A stretch of 52,073 nucleotides of DNA from Ralstonia sp. TCR112 (GCF_007997035.1 NZ_VOSS01000100.1:1-52073), one strand, 5' to 3'; positions 1 to 8,833 are shown, counted from the stretch's first letter. Program-made: numbers and translations. The notes: generated from the sequence alone by a model not told the origin.

Positions 1-85
1 AAGGCGCCATCTAGGGCAGGTAAGTCAAAGGCCACACCGGCGGCGTGCAAAGGGTGTTGCCAGTTTTGCGTCTTGCCGGTGTTCA
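1..85. other. Upstream edge of the nitrate-assimilation operon, no complete gene
   Basis: Short stretch downstream of the flavoprotein gene that ends at 86. In related operons the assimilatory nitrate reductase nasA often comes next (family knowledge), so its start may lie here on the minus strand. An ATG on the minus strand at position 10 and a GTG near 36 both stay open to the window edge, but neither has a convincing ribosome binding site. No gene is claimed. Confidence 0.3.
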
Positions 86-1318
86 TTACGCCGCTTCCGC
101 TTCGCAGAGCGCGCGGCCAAACAACAGGCGCTGGCGGATCGACGTGATGGGCACCTCGCGTTGGATCAGGTCGAAGTACCACGGGCCGTCGGCAACATCG
201 CCGTACAGGACTGCGCCGACGATGCGGTCTTCCTTCAGCACCAGGCGCTTGTAGACGCCGCGGCGCGGGTCGCGCAGCACGATGTCTTCGGTGCCGTCGC
301 CGCCGATGAAATCGCCTGCCGAATACAAGTCCACGCCGGTGACCTTCAGCTTGGTGGCCGTGGCCTGCTGGACATAGCGGCGGTGCCCGGCGCCGGCCAG
401 GTGCGCGGCACACACGCGGGCCTGGTCCCAGATGGGAGCAACGAGGCCGAACGTGGCGCTGCGGTGCTGCACGCATTCGCCCACGGCGTAGATGCGCGGA
501 TCGTAGGTCTGCAGCGTGTCGTCGACGATGATGGCGCGTTCGCAATGCAGGCCGGCCGCCTTGGCAAGCTCGATGTTCGGGCGTACGCCGGCCGTCATGA
601 CGACGAGGTCGGCGGGGATCTCGGTGCCATCCTTGAAGCGCACGGCGGTCACGCGGTCGGTGCCCAGCAGCTCCGCCGTGTGCGCCCCCAGCAGGAAGCG
701 CAGGCCCTTGGCTTCCAGCGCCTTCTGCAGCAGTTGTGCGGCGGGCTTGTCCAGCTGACGCTCCATCAGCGTGTCGGGCAGGTGCACGACCGTCACGTCC
801 ATGCCTTGGCGCATCAGCCCGTTGGCCGCTTCGAGCCCGAGCAGGCCGCCGCCGATGACGACCGCATGCCGATGGTTGCGCGCGGCTTCGAGCATCGTCT
901 CCACGTCCTGGATGTCGCGGAAGGCAATCACGCCGGGCAGCAGATGCCCCGGCACCGGCAGGATGAACGGCCGCGAACCGGTGGCGATCAACAGGCGGTC
1001 GTAGCGCACCTCCACGCCGTCGCGCGAGCGCAGCGTGCGGCGCGGTCGGTCGATAGCCACCACCGGGTCGCCTGCATGCAGCGTGATGTGGTTCTGTTCG
1101 TACCACTCACGCGTGTTGAGCATGATGTCGTCAACCTGCTTTTCGCCCGCCAGCACAGGCGAGAGCAGGATGCGGTTGTAGTTGCCGTGCGGCTCTTCGC
1201 CAAACACGGTGATGTCGTACAGGTCCGGCGCGAGCTTGAGCAATTCTTCGACCGTGCGCATGCCGGCCATGCCGTTGCCGATGACGACCAGCTTGGGGCG
1301 TACGGTCTTGGCGTTCAT
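86..1318 (-). CDS. NAD(P)/FAD-dependent oxidoreductase of the nitrate/nitrite assimilation operon
   Basis: Pyridine nucleotide-disulfide oxidoreductase of 410 residues. The FAD site VVIGNGMAGM is near residues 11-20 and the NAD(P) site VVIGGGLLG near 153-161, with a late GECVQH stretch of the FAD fold. It aligns by eye along its whole length with residues 1-400 of NirB in the same operon but lacks the [2Fe-2S] and siroheme domains, so it is a stand-alone copy of NirB's flavin module. The likely role is passing electrons from NAD(P)H to the assimilatory nitrate reductase expected just outside the window (inference). The start at 1318 is chosen because AGGAGAG lies a few bases upstream; longer in-frame extensions lack a site. 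It lies 86 bases after nirD, as the last complete gene of the operon. Confidence 0.85.
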   Translation of the reverse strand: MNAKTVRPKLVVIGNGMAGMRTVEELLKLAPDLYDITVFGEEPHGNYNRILLSPVLAGEKQVDDIMLNTREWYEQNHITLHAGDPVVAIDRPRRTLRSRDGVEVRYDRLLIATGSRPFILPVPGHLLPGVIAFRDIQDVETMLEAARNHRHAVVIGGGLLGLEAANGLMRQGMDVTVVHLPDTLMERQLDKPAAQLLQKALEAKGLRFLLGAHTAELLGTDRVTAVRFKDGTEIPADLVVMTAGVRPNIELAKAAGLHCERAIIVDDTLQTYDPRIYAVGECVQHRSATFGLVAPIWDQARVCAAHLAGAGHRRYVQQATATKLKVTGVDLYSAGDFIGGDGTEDIVLRDPRRGVYKRLVLKEDRIVGAVLYGDVADGPWYFDLIQREVPITSIRQRLLFGRALCEAEAA

Positions 1319-1404
1319 GCTGCCCTCTCCTGAAGGTTGTCGGTCATTGGATTCACTCAGTGCCGGCGGCCATGGCCCCGGCTTCACTGCTTACGGCTTG
1401 CGGC

Positions 1405-1743
1405 TCATGCCGCTACCCACACCTTGCCGTCTTCCACCTTGGTCGCGTACGCGTGCACGGAGTTGGCCGGCGCTTCGAGGCACTCACCCGTGGTCAGGTC
1501 GAAGTGCTGCTTGTAGATCGGCGACGCCACGACGATGCGTTCGCCCAGGTTGCCGACCAGCCCGCGCGAGAGCACAGCGGCATCGGAGTTCGGATCGTAG
1601 TTGCCGATGGCGTACACGCCTTGCGACGTGCTGCCGGCCACACGGAACACGGCAACCTGGTCTCCGTCCACCAGCGCGCACACGCCGGTGTTGGGAACGA
1701 TGTCGTCCAGGGCACAGACCGGAGTCCAACGGGATGCTTGCAT
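1405..1743 (-). CDS. nirD: Nitrite reductase (NADH) small subunit NirD
   Basis: Small subunit of the cytoplasmic NADH-dependent nitrite reductase that makes ammonium for assimilation. It has 112 residues, normal for the family. The fold is Rieske-like, but the usual CxH and CxxH iron-sulfur ligands are absent: the first ligand loop reads YAIGNYDP and the second PIYKQHF, as is typical of NirD. The start at 1743 (MQASRW) has GGAGGA just upstream; an in-frame codon at 1773 would run back through that site. It lies 26 bases after nirB, in the same operon. Confidence 0.93.
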   Translation of the reverse strand: MQASRWTPVCALDDIVPNTGVCALVDGDQVAVFRVAGSTSQGVYAIGNYDPNSDAAVLSRGLVGNLGERIVVASPIYKQHFDLTTGECLEAPANSVHAYATKVEDGKVWVAA

Positions 1744-1769
1744 GGGGTCCTCCTCTTCCTCTATCAGGC

Positions 1770-4325
1770 TCAAGCGGCTTCAGCAACAACGGGAATGCGC
1801 ACGGGCCGTGTCTTGGCGCGCTCTTCCACCGTAGCCGGGCGAATCTGGCCGCGCTCCTCGACGAAGACGACATTCGCATCCTTCGCCTCGCTGTTGACGA
1901 AGTGGCGGAAGCGCTTGCGCACGTCGGGGTTGGTCACGGCCGTCTTCCATTCGTCCTGGTAGGTGTCGACCACATGCTGCATCTCGGCTTCGAGTTCGGC
2001 CACGATGCCCAGCTTGTCGTGGATGACCACGTCCTTCAGGTAGTCGAGGCCGCCCTCCAGGTTGTCGCGCCATGTGCTGGTGCGTTGCAGGCGATCGGCC
2101 GTGCGCACGTAGAACATCAGGAAGCGGTCGACATACTTGATGAGCGTTTCCTGGTCGAGGTCGGCCGCCAGCAGTTCGGCATGGCGGGGCTTCATGCCGC
2201 CGTTGCCGCACACGTACAGGTTCCAGCCCTTCTCGGTAGCGATGATGCCGACGTCCTTGCCTTGCGCCTCGGCGCATTCACGCGTGCAGCCCGACACGCC
2301 AAACTTCAGCTTGTGCGGCGAGCGCAGGCCCTTGTAGCGGTTCTCCAGCGCAATCGCAAAACCGACCGAATCGCCCACGCCATAGCGGCACCATGTGGAA
2401 CCCACGCACGACTTCACCGTGCGCAGCGATTTGCCATACGCGTGGCCCGACTCGAAGCCTGCCGCGATCAACTCTTCCCAGATCAGCGGCAGTTGCTCCA
2501 GGCGCGCGCCGAACAGGTCGACACGCTGGCCGCCGGTGATCTTGGTGTACAGGCCGTATTTCTTGGCGACCTGGCCCACGGCGATCAGGCCGTCTGCCGT
2601 GACCTCGCCGCCGGGCATGCGCGGCACCACGGAGTACGTACCGTCCTTCTGGATGTTGGCGAGGAAGTAGTCGTTGGAATCCTGCAGGCTGGCGTGCTCC
2701 TTCTTGAGCACGAAGTCGTTCCAGCACGAAGCGAGGATGCTCGCCACAGCCGGCTTGCAGATGTCGCAGCCCATGCCGCTGCCGTGCGCTTCCAGCAGCG
2801 CTTCGAACGACTGGATGCGGCCCACGCGCACCAGGTGATACAGCTCCTGACGCGAATACGGAAAGTGCTCGCAGATGTGGTTGTTGACGGCCAGGCCCTG
2901 CTTCTTCATCTCGGCCTTCATCACCTGCGTCATGAGCGGCACGCAGCCGCCGCACGAGGTACCGGCCTTGGTCGCGTCCTTGAGCGCGCCTACCGACGTG
3001 GCGCCGGCACACACCGCTTGGCACAGCGCGCCCTTCGACACGTCGTTGCACGAGCAGATCTGCGCGCTGTCGGGCAGCGCGTCCACACCCAGCGCCGGCC
3101 GCGCATTGCCATCGGCCTGCGGCAGGATCAGGAATTCCGGTGCTTCGGGCAATTCGATGCGGTTGAGCATCATCTGAAGCAGCGTGCCGTATTCGGCCGC
3201 ATCCCCCACCAGCACGCCGCCCAGCAGGTACTTGCCGTCTTCGGACAGCACCAGCTTTTTGTAGATCTGCTTGCGCTCATCTGTGAACAGCACGCTGCGG
3301 CTGCCCGGCGTCACACCCTGCGCATCGCCCAGGCTGGCGACGTCCACGCCCATCAGCTTGAGCTTGGTGCTCATGTCGGCGCCGCTGAACTCCGACGCGT
3401 CGTCCGCCGCCAGGATCTGCTTGGCGGTGATGCGGGCCATCTCGTAGCCGGGCGCAACCAGCCCGTAGACCTTGCCGCCCCACAGCGCGCATTCGCCAAT
3501 CGCGTACACATCGGGCGCGGAGGTGCGGCACTCGGAGTCGATCACGATGCCGCCGCGCTCGCCCACTTCCAGCCCGCAGGCGCGCGCCAGTTCATCGCGC
3601 GGGCGGATGCCGGCCGAGAAGACGACCATGTCGGCCTCCAGGTGCGTGCCATCGGCAAAGTTCAGGCGGTGCGTCGCCGTTTCGCCGTCGACGATTTCCG
3701 ACGTGTTCTTCTGCGTGTGGACGGTCACGCCCAGGTCTTCGATCTTCCGGCGCAGCATGCGGCCGCCGCCGTCGTCCACCTGCATCGCCATCAGGCGGCC
3801 GGCAAACTCGACCACGTGCGTTTGCAGGTTCATGTCGCGCAGCGCCTTGGCGCATTCCAGCCCCAGCAGGCCGCCGCCGATGACGACGCCGGTCTTGGCC
3901 CGTTGGCCGCACTCGGCCATCGCTTCGAGGTCTTCGATGGTGCGATAGACGAAGCAGTCCTTGCGATCGCGGCCCGGCACCGGCGGCACAAACGGCGAAG
4001 AGCCCGACGCGATGACGAGCTTGTCGTACGGCAGCACCTCGCCGGTGGAGGCCGTCACCGTTTTGGCGCTGGTGTCGATGGCCGTGGCGCGGGCGTTGAG
4101 CTTGAGCACCACGTCATCGCGGTCAAAGAAGCCCGGCGCCACGAGCGAGAGATCTTCCGCCGTCTTGCCCGTGAAGAATTCCGACAGGTGCACGCGGTCG
4201 TAGGCGGGGCGCGGCTCTTCGCACAGCACCGTCACCTCAAGGTGATGGCCCGGTGCATGCAGCAGGCTTTCCAGAAACTTGTGGCCCACCATTCCGTGGC
4301 CAATGACGACGATCTTCATGGTCAT
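1770..4325 (-). CDS. nirB: Nitrite reductase (NADH) large subunit NirB
   Basis: Catalytic subunit reducing nitrite to ammonium with six electrons from NADH; 851 residues, full length for the family. Domains in order: FAD site KIVVIGHGM at residues 4-12 and NAD(P) site VVIGGGLLG near 148-156; a BFD-like [2Fe-2S] domain (CSCN then CGGC) near 424-462; sirohaem/4Fe-4S reductase domain with CVGSTWC near 640-646 and CTREC near 680-684, the four cysteines that ligate the coupled cluster. The start MTMKIVV has AGAGGA upstream. It begins 14 bases after narK and is followed by nirD. Expression is probably set by the leader at 5685-5808. Confidence 0.97.
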   Translation of the reverse strand: MTMKIVVIGHGMVGHKFLESLLHAPGHHLEVTVLCEEPRPAYDRVHLSEFFTGKTAEDLSLVAPGFFDRDDVVLKLNARATAIDTSAKTVTASTGEVLPYDKLVIASGSSPFVPPVPGRDRKDCFVYRTIEDLEAMAECGQRAKTGVVIGGGLLGLECAKALRDMNLQTHVVEFAGRLMAMQVDDGGGRMLRRKIEDLGVTVHTQKNTSEIVDGETATHRLNFADGTHLEADMVVFSAGIRPRDELARACGLEVGERGGIVIDSECRTSAPDVYAIGECALWGGKVYGLVAPGYEMARITAKQILAADDASEFSGADMSTKLKLMGVDVASLGDAQGVTPGSRSVLFTDERKQIYKKLVLSEDGKYLLGGVLVGDAAEYGTLLQMMLNRIELPEAPEFLILPQADGNARPALGVDALPDSAQICSCNDVSKGALCQAVCAGATSVGALKDATKAGTSCGGCVPLMTQVMKAEMKKQGLAVNNHICEHFPYSRQELYHLVRVGRIQSFEALLEAHGSGMGCDICKPAVASILASCWNDFVLKKEHASLQDSNDYFLANIQKDGTYSVVPRMPGGEVTADGLIAVGQVAKKYGLYTKITGGQRVDLFGARLEQLPLIWEELIAAGFESGHAYGKSLRTVKSCVGSTWCRYGVGDSVGFAIALENRYKGLRSPHKLKFGVSGCTRECAEAQGKDVGIIATEKGWNLYVCGNGGMKPRHAELLAADLDQETLIKYVDRFLMFYVRTADRLQRTSTWRDNLEGGLDYLKDVVIHDKLGIVAELEAEMQHVVDTYQDEWKTAVTNPDVRKRFRHFVNSEAKDANVVFVEERGQIRPATVEERAKTRPVRIPVVAEAA

Positions 4326-4339
4326 GGTGATGTCCTCTT

Positions 4340-5662
4340 TCAGGCGTTGCCGGCAGCGGCCAGCGTGTTGTCGTAGAGCGCTTGTTCACGCGCCTTGTGT
4401 TCCGGCGAAAAGCGCACGGCAATCGCACAGATGGCAGACAGCCCGACCAGCACGCCCAGCACCGACAGCGTGGCCTGCGTATCCGCCATGCCCTTGAGCA
4501 GGAAGCCCGCAGCCACCGCGCCGGCGTTGCCGCCCGCGCCGATGATGCCGGCCACACCGCCCAGCGCACGGCGATCGATAAACGGCACCAGCGCATACGT
4601 CGCGCCGCATGCCATGTGCGTGAACAGGCCGAAGCCGAGCATCGCCAGGATGGCGATCGGCACGCTGCCCGCATGGGCAAATCCGAACAGGCCCAGGCCC
4701 TCGCCCACCATCAGCACGCACAGCAGTTGGGTCCGTGCATCCAGGCCGCGCTTGGCGGCCACGCGATCCGAAACGATGCCGCCCAGTGCGCGGGCAAACA
4801 GCGCCAGCAGGCCGAAGCTCGCGGCAGCCATGCCCGCGGCCGACAGCGACAGGCCGAAGTGGTCGACGTAGTAGGTAGCGGCGATGTTGTGGATGAAGAT
4901 CTCCACGCCAAAGCACGCGCCGTAGGTGATGAACAGCAGCCACACACGGTAGTTGCCGGCAGCGGACACAAAGCTGCCCCAGCCGCCCTTCTTGCCGCCG
5001 TCGATGGTCTTGCCGGCGGCGCGCAGCGCGCTGAAGTTGCCCTCCGGGCAGTCCTGCGTATAGCGCCAGTACAGCGCCGCGACGATCAGCATCGCCACGC
5101 CCGGCACCACCATGGCGAGGCGCCACCCCAGGCTCTGCGTCACGCCCATCATCACGATGGCGGTCAGCAGCAGCGGCATCGTGCCTTGCGCCACACCGCC
5201 GCCTGCGTTGCCCCAGCCTGCAGCCGCCGCGTTGGCCGTGCCGACCACGTTGGGCGCGAACATGACCGACGTGTGGTACTGCGTGATGACGAAGCTCGCG
5301 CCGATCGCGCCGATCGCCAGGCGGAAGAACAGGAAGGCCTCGTAGCTTTGCGCCAGCGCCACGCCCAGCACGGGGACGGCGCCGAGCAGCAGCAAGCCGG
5401 TATAGGTCTTGCGCGGGCCGAAGCGGTCGCACAGCGGGCCGACAATCAGCCGCACCAGGATCGTCACCGCCACGGCCGCGATGTTGATGTTGGCGATCTG
5501 GCCCGGCGTGAGGTGGAACTCGCCCTTGAGCACCGGCATGAGCGGCGCGCAGGCAAACCACGCGTAGAAACACACGAAGAACGCGAGCCACGTCAGATGG
5601 AAGGCGCGCATCTGCGGCGTGCGCAGGCTGAACAGGTCGATTCGGGTCGCTTTGCCGGTCAT
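4340..5662 (-). CDS. narK: Nitrate/nitrite transporter, NarK/NasA family MFS
   Basis: Inner-membrane major facilitator of 440 residues with about 12 hydrophobic segments. It carries both nitrate-signature motifs of the NNP family: AGWGNAGGG in the fifth helix region and GAGGNAGA near the eleventh. This supports nitrate uptake (or nitrate/nitrite exchange) feeding NirBD. The start MTGKATRID at 5662 is preferred because GATGGGA lies at the right distance; an in-frame codon at 5677 would add five residues. First gene of the narK-nirB-nirD-flavoprotein operon, preceded by a terminator-bearing leader and a sigma-54 promoter. Confidence 0.93.
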   Translation of the reverse strand: MTGKATRIDLFSLRTPQMRAFHLTWLAFFVCFYAWFACAPLMPVLKGEFHLTPGQIANINIAAVAVTILVRLIVGPLCDRFGPRKTYTGLLLLGAVPVLGVALAQSYEAFLFFRLAIGAIGASFVITQYHTSVMFAPNVVGTANAAAAGWGNAGGGVAQGTMPLLLTAIVMMGVTQSLGWRLAMVVPGVAMLIVAALYWRYTQDCPEGNFSALRAAGKTIDGGKKGGWGSFVSAAGNYRVWLLFITYGACFGVEIFIHNIAATYYVDHFGLSLSAAGMAAASFGLLALFARALGGIVSDRVAAKRGLDARTQLLCVLMVGEGLGLFGFAHAGSVPIAILAMLGFGLFTHMACGATYALVPFIDRRALGGVAGIIGAGGNAGAVAAGFLLKGMADTQATLSVLGVLVGLSAICAIAVRFSPEHKAREQALYDNTLAAAGNA

Positions 5663-5663
5663 G

Positions 5664-5677
5664 TTGAATCCCATCAA
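5664..5677 (-). promoter_or_regulatory. FNR/ANR-like half-site pair over the narK ribosome binding site
   Basis: On the minus strand TTGAT-GGGA-TTCAA matches the FNR consensus TTGAT-N4-ATCAA at 9 of 10 positions. It lies inside the transcribed leader and over the ribosome binding site, an unusual place for an activator site, so it may be chance or a block to transcription. Confidence 0.2.
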
Positions 5678-5684
5678 TCAGGGG

Positions 5685-5741
5685 CCAAAAAAAAGAAAGG
5701 CGTCCGAGAGCCCGGCTGCAGTAGCCGGGGTCTGGGACGCC
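5685..5741 (-). terminator. Leader attenuator (intrinsic terminator) ahead of narK
   Basis: On the minus strand GGCGTCC (5741-5735) pairs with GGACGCC (5705-5699), enclosing a second seven-pair stem CCCGGCT/AGCCGGG (5729-5723 with 5717-5711). It is followed at once by TTTCTTTTTTTT. This is a strong Rho-independent terminator placed between promoter and first gene, so transcription of narK-nirBD requires read-through. Confidence 0.88.
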
Positions 5742-5808
5742 GTTGTCCAAGTAGCCCTGAGCACCAGGGCCTTCACCACGAAGAGCACGAATCGCCTTTG
5801 ACCCGCGC
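5735..5808 (-). promoter_or_regulatory. ANTAR-type tandem hexaloop antiterminator in the nitrate operon leader
   Basis: Two hairpins on the minus strand each carry a six-base loop with A at position 1 and G at position 4, the ANTAR recognition pattern. Hairpin P1 spans 5808-5785: arms GCGCGGGUC and GAUUCGUGC give nine pairs, three of them G-U, around loop AAAGGC. Hairpin P2 spans 5748-5735: arms GGAC and GUCC around loop AACGGC. P2 uses the same bases as the 5' arm of the downstream terminator, so binding that stabilises P1/P2 would prevent termination. An extra hairpin, GCCCTG/CAGGGC, sits between them at 5754-5770. NasT or NasR is the expected ligand (family knowledge); neither gene is in the window. 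Confidence 0.75.
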
Positions 5809-5818
5809 AATGGTGCTA

Positions 5819-5835
5819 TGCAACAGGTATGCCAG
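5819..5835 (-). promoter_or_regulatory. Sigma-54 (-24/-12) promoter of narK-nirBD
   Basis: The minus strand reads CTGGCATACCTGTTGCA, matching the sigma-54 pattern TGGCAC-N5-TTGCA with the GG and GC pairs exactly twelve bases apart. The -12 C is at 5820, which puts +1 at about 5808, the first base of hairpin P1. This fits NtrC-dependent nitrogen control. An inverted repeat GCACCG/CGGTGC at 5912-5936, about 110 bases upstream, might be an NtrC-type enhancer site, but its spacing is not the standard one. Confidence 0.75.
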
Positions 5836-6049
5836 GCGGGCAAAGCCTTGAGCTATCGCGGTTTGCGGGAGATTGACGAGAAATCGCCGCCCGCGCGTGC
5901 CTCATGCGGGAGCACCGCGCCGCACGGTTTCGGTGCAGATGCGGTTCGGGATGGTGCGGCACAGCAAATGCGTGGGCCGCCGCCAATGGCGACCGGCACA
6001 TCACCTGCATGACGTGTGGAAGGAGAAGCTGCCGGATCCGTAACCGACG

Positions 6050-6343
6050 TCAGTAGCCGTGCGTCACGATCGACAGCACAGACAGATCCGGATGCGTGCC
6101 GTCGACGATGCTGCGCGCCACGTGCACGGCTTCTTCCATGGCTTCTTCGGGGCTGCGGAAGGTCTCGTCGCCATCGGCATGAAACGCCACGACGTGACCG
6201 GGCAACTGCGGATCGGCGCCGGGGTGGCACACGTAGCCGGTGTAGGTGTAGCGCGTGGAGTTTGCCCGAGTCGGGCTTGGCACAACGTGAATCTCGAACC
6301 CTTCGTAGAGTTCTTGCGGTGCGGTGGTGAGCTGGTCAGACAT
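6050..6343 (-). CDS. Conserved hypothetical protein, 97 residues
   Basis: Soluble acidic protein beginning MSDQLTTAPQ, with GCGAGG just upstream of the start. There is no signal peptide or membrane segment. The core GYVCHPGAD..HVVAFHADGDETFRSPEEAMEEAV looks like one small alpha/beta domain of a kind seen as stand-alone proteins in Ralstonia and Burkholderia (recognised by appearance only). No function can be assigned. It lies on the minus strand upstream of the nitrate promoter region and downstream of the YmgE-like gene, with 161 bases between them. Confidence 0.65.
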   Translation of the reverse strand: MSDQLTTAPQELYEGFEIHVVPSPTRANSTRYTYTGYVCHPGADPQLPGHVVAFHADGDETFRSPEEAMEEAVHVARSIVDGTHPDLSVLSIVTHGY

Positions 6344-6447
6344 GGTGGCCTCGCCGGGTTAGCGTGTACCGGCCGCGCAGGCGCTTGTGGCGCGGCGCGG
6401 CTGCCCTTGGTTCAACCAGTCTAGGTGATGCGGTGCATGTTGAAATC

Positions 6448-6479
6448 CGGCGGTTGGATGACATCCGCATCCACCGCCG
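6448..6479 (-). terminator. Probable terminator after the YmgE-like gene
   Basis: CGGCGG-T-TGGATG pairs with CATCCACCGCCG around a seven-base loop, a twelve-pair stem with one bulged T. It starts about 25 bases beyond the stop of the gene ending at 6505. The T-tract on the minus strand is weak (GATTTC). Confidence 0.5.
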
Positions 6480-6504
6480 TTCTTGGGATTGGTGCTGCCT
6501 TGCG

Positions 6505-6759
6505 CTATGCGCGCTTGATCAGCCGGATGATGAACAGCAGGATCACCGCGCCGATGACCGCCGTGACGATCGAGCCGATCCACCCGCCGCCCAGCGAGAT
6601 GCCCAGCACCCCCGCCAGCCATCCGCCGATGAACGCGCCGACGATGCCGACCACGATGTCGACGAAGATGCCGAAACCACCGCCCTTGACCAGGATGCCG
6701 GCCAGCCAACCCGCTACCGCGCCGATGATCAACCAGGCAATCAAACCGTGTGAGGCCAT
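6505..6759 (-). CDS. GlsB/YeaQ/YmgE family stress-response membrane protein
   Basis: An 84-residue protein made almost entirely of three hydrophobic, glycine-rich segments (GLIAWLIIGAVAGWLAGILVKGGGFGIFVDIVVGIVGAFIGGWLAG). This is the transglycosylase-associated protein pattern of small inner-membrane proteins induced by stress in several bacteria (family knowledge). GGAGCG precedes the ATG. It is monocistronic, with its own hairpin downstream. Confidence 0.88.
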   Translation of the reverse strand: MASHGLIAWLIIGAVAGWLAGILVKGGGFGIFVDIVVGIVGAFIGGWLAGVLGISLGGGWIGSIVTAVIGAVILLFIIRLIKRA

Positions 6760-6871
6760 GTTCGCGCTCCAATGAATGTGCGTTTTGAGGGACGTTACCG
6801 CACAGGCATAGTAGGCGAAGACCGCACAATCGCGATGCGGCGCTCACACGGTTTTTGCAATTGCGTCGTGT

Positions 6872-8416
6872 TCAACGGAACACGTTCACCGCCTCCACCA
6901 AGCGTGTCGCCTGGATGCGCAGGCCCTCGGCCGCCGCCGCGCTCTGGCCGACCAGCGTGGCGTTCTCCTGCGTGACCTGATCCAGATGGTTGACCGCCTG
7001 GCTGACCTGCGTGATGCCTTCGGTCTGCTGCGCCGTCGCCAGGCTGATGTCGGCGATCATGGCCGAGACCTTCTTGACCTGCTCGACGATGTCGTCCATG
7101 GTCTTGCCGGCGTCGTCCACCAGCCGCGAGCCGGATTCCACCTTGTCGACACTGGTGCCGATCAGCTCCTTGATCTCCTTGGCTGCACCGGCGCTGCGCT
7201 GCGCAAGCGCACGCACCTCGCCCGCGACGACAGCAAAACCACGCCCCTGCTCGCCGGCACGCGCGGCTTCCACGGCCGCATTGAGCGCCAGGATGTTGGT
7301 CTGGAACGCGATGCTGTCGATCACGCCGATGATGTCGGCAATCTGCTTGGCGCTCTGCGTGATGGCGCTCATGGTGGAGACCACCTGTTCCATGGCACGG
7401 CCGCCGTTGACCGCCGCCTGCGTGGCCGCGCTCGACAACGTGTTGGCCTGCCCGGCCGTCTCGGCATTGCTGGCCACCGTGGCGGTCATCTGCGTCATCG
7501 AGCTGGAGGTTTCTTCCAGGCTGGCAGCGGCCTGCTCCGTGCGGATGTTGATGTCGCCGTTGCCCTTGGCGATCTCCTGGCTGGCCGATTGCACGTTGAC
7601 GACCTGCTCGGCCACGTCGTCGATCAACCAGCGAAACATCAGCCCGAGCTGACTGATCGTGCGCAGCGTCATGCCGATCTCGTCCACGCGGTCTGCGATG
7701 GCGACTTTCCGGCTCTCACCCGAGGCCACGCTCAGTGCGAGCTCCTGCAGCTTTTCAAGCGGCGTGGCGATCTGCACCTTCAATGACCACGACGCCAGCG
7801 CCAGCGCCACGAGCAACGCGCCGGCAAAACCGCCGAGCGCCGCGCCGGAGAGCCCAAACGCCCACGCCACCGCCACCAGCGCGGGCAGCAATGTGAGAAA
7901 CGTGAGCCGGATGCGCCAGCGCACCGGCATCACCTGAAACACCGAACGCCAGGCCATCAACCCGGTTCGCACGATCAGACCCTTGTGAAACTTCCGGCTG
8001 CCGGCTTGGCCGGTGCGGAAATCCTTGTAGAGCGCCTCGGCTGCAGCGATCTCCTCGCGCGTGGGCTTGGTGCGCACTGACATATAGCCGCTGGTCCGGC
8101 CGTTACGCACCACGGGCGTTGCATTGGCACGCACCCAATAATGGTCGCCATTCTTGCGGCGGTTCTTGACCAGCGCCGTCCATGGTTGCCCCGCCTTGAG
8201 CGTGGCCCACATGTCGGCAAATGCCTCGGTTGGCATATCCGGGTGACGCACGATGTTATGTGGCTGCCCTTCGATCTCTTCGCGGGAAAAACCGCTCACC
8301 TCCACAAACGCTGCGTTCGCATACGCGATGTAGCTCTGGGTATCGGTGGTCGACATGAGCGTGGCGTTGTCCGGGAACTCGTATTCGCGCTGGGTAACAG
8401 GTTCGTTGACACGCAT
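6872..8416 (-). CDS. Methyl-accepting chemotaxis protein with N-terminal PAS domain (Aer-like)
   Basis: A 514-residue chemoreceptor that probably senses redox or oxygen state. Residues about 10-110 form a PAS domain ([31 protein letters not shown]). A hydrophobic pair of segments near 170-212 anchors it to the inner membrane. It is followed by a HAMP-like linker and a signalling domain with the conserved hairpin tip [20 protein letters not shown], which binds CheA/CheW. There is no periplasmic domain, consistent with a cytoplasmic PAS input. Start 8416 ([14 protein letters not shown]) follows AAGGAG; an open extension to 8509 has no site. No C-terminal CheR-docking pentapeptide is seen. Confidence 0.9.
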   Translation of the reverse strand: MRVNEPVTQREYEFPDNATLMSTTDTQSYIAYANAAFVEVSGFSREEIEGQPHNIVRHPDMPTEAFADMWATLKAGQPWTALVKNRRKNGDHYWVRANATPVVRNGRTSGYMSVRTKPTREEIAAAEALYKDFRTGQAGSRKFHKGLIVRTGLMAWRSVFQVMPVRWRIRLTFLTLLPALVAVAWAFGLSGAALGGFAGALLVALALASWSLKVQIATPLEKLQELALSVASGESRKVAIADRVDEIGMTLRTISQLGLMFRWLIDDVAEQVVNVQSASQEIAKGNGDINIRTEQAAASLEETSSSMTQMTATVASNAETAGQANTLSSAATQAAVNGGRAMEQVVSTMSAITQSAKQIADIIGVIDSIAFQTNILALNAAVEAARAGEQGRGFAVVAGEVRALAQRSAGAAKEIKELIGTSVDKVESGSRLVDDAGKTMDDIVEQVKKVSAMIADISLATAQQTEGITQVSQAVNHLDQVTQENATLVGQSAAAAEGLRIQATRLVEAVNVFR

Positions 8417-8712
8417 GGGGAATCTCCTTTGATGATTTGCTTCGCAACGGATTATCGGCACATAACCGGATTTATTAAGGCCGGATAACCCCGCTTTGGC
8501 GCTCACCAAACGCGACTCATTCCCTTGCCCGAGCAGATAAACGCATTATGAAAAATGATTCGCATCTACCTTATCCGGAGCAGATTTCTCGGCTCGCGCG
8601 ACGAGCGCATCGGATTACCGCCGCCAAGCACGTTCGTTAATACCCCATCTGCGTTAATTCTTGGCGCCTGAACTTGAGATAAAACATAAAAACGGTGCGC
8701 CACATGCGCCGT

Positions 8713-8729
8713 TGTGAGTAAACCTCACA
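8713..8729. promoter_or_regulatory. 17-bp palindrome, operator candidate
   Basis: TGTGAG-TAAAC-CTCACA has perfect six-base arms about 120 bases upstream of the gbsR-like start. It resembles a CRP half-site pair but has a seven-base instead of a six-base core. It is equally plausible as the operator of the adjacent GbsR/MarR-type regulator. Confidence 0.4.
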
Positions 8730-8833
8730 TATTGCGACGCGATAGCTCCCGAACCACAGCACACCCCCCCCGCGACAGCGCGCCACATTGCGAGGCCGGC
8801 CAAGACAGCTAAACTTTCACAAATTCCTAAAAA

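Noticed and set aside
1182-4376. A 1064-codon open frame on the plus strand over nirB, nirD and the flavoprotein
   Set aside because: Antisense shadow of GC-rich genes: His/Ala/Arg-rich with no domain, while the minus strand has complete catalytic motifs.
5912-5936. GCACCG/CGGTGC inverted repeat as an NtrC site
   Set aside because: Position upstream of the sigma-54 promoter is right, but the 13-base spacer does not fit NtrC sites; mentioned only as a possibility.
8555-8570. Possible Fur box near AAAATGATTCGCAT
   Set aside because: Too few matches to the 19-bp Fur consensus.
8448-8615. Recurring CCGGAT/ATCCGG words as a possible repeat array
   Set aside because: Spacing is irregular and copies are only six to eight bases long; too weak to call.
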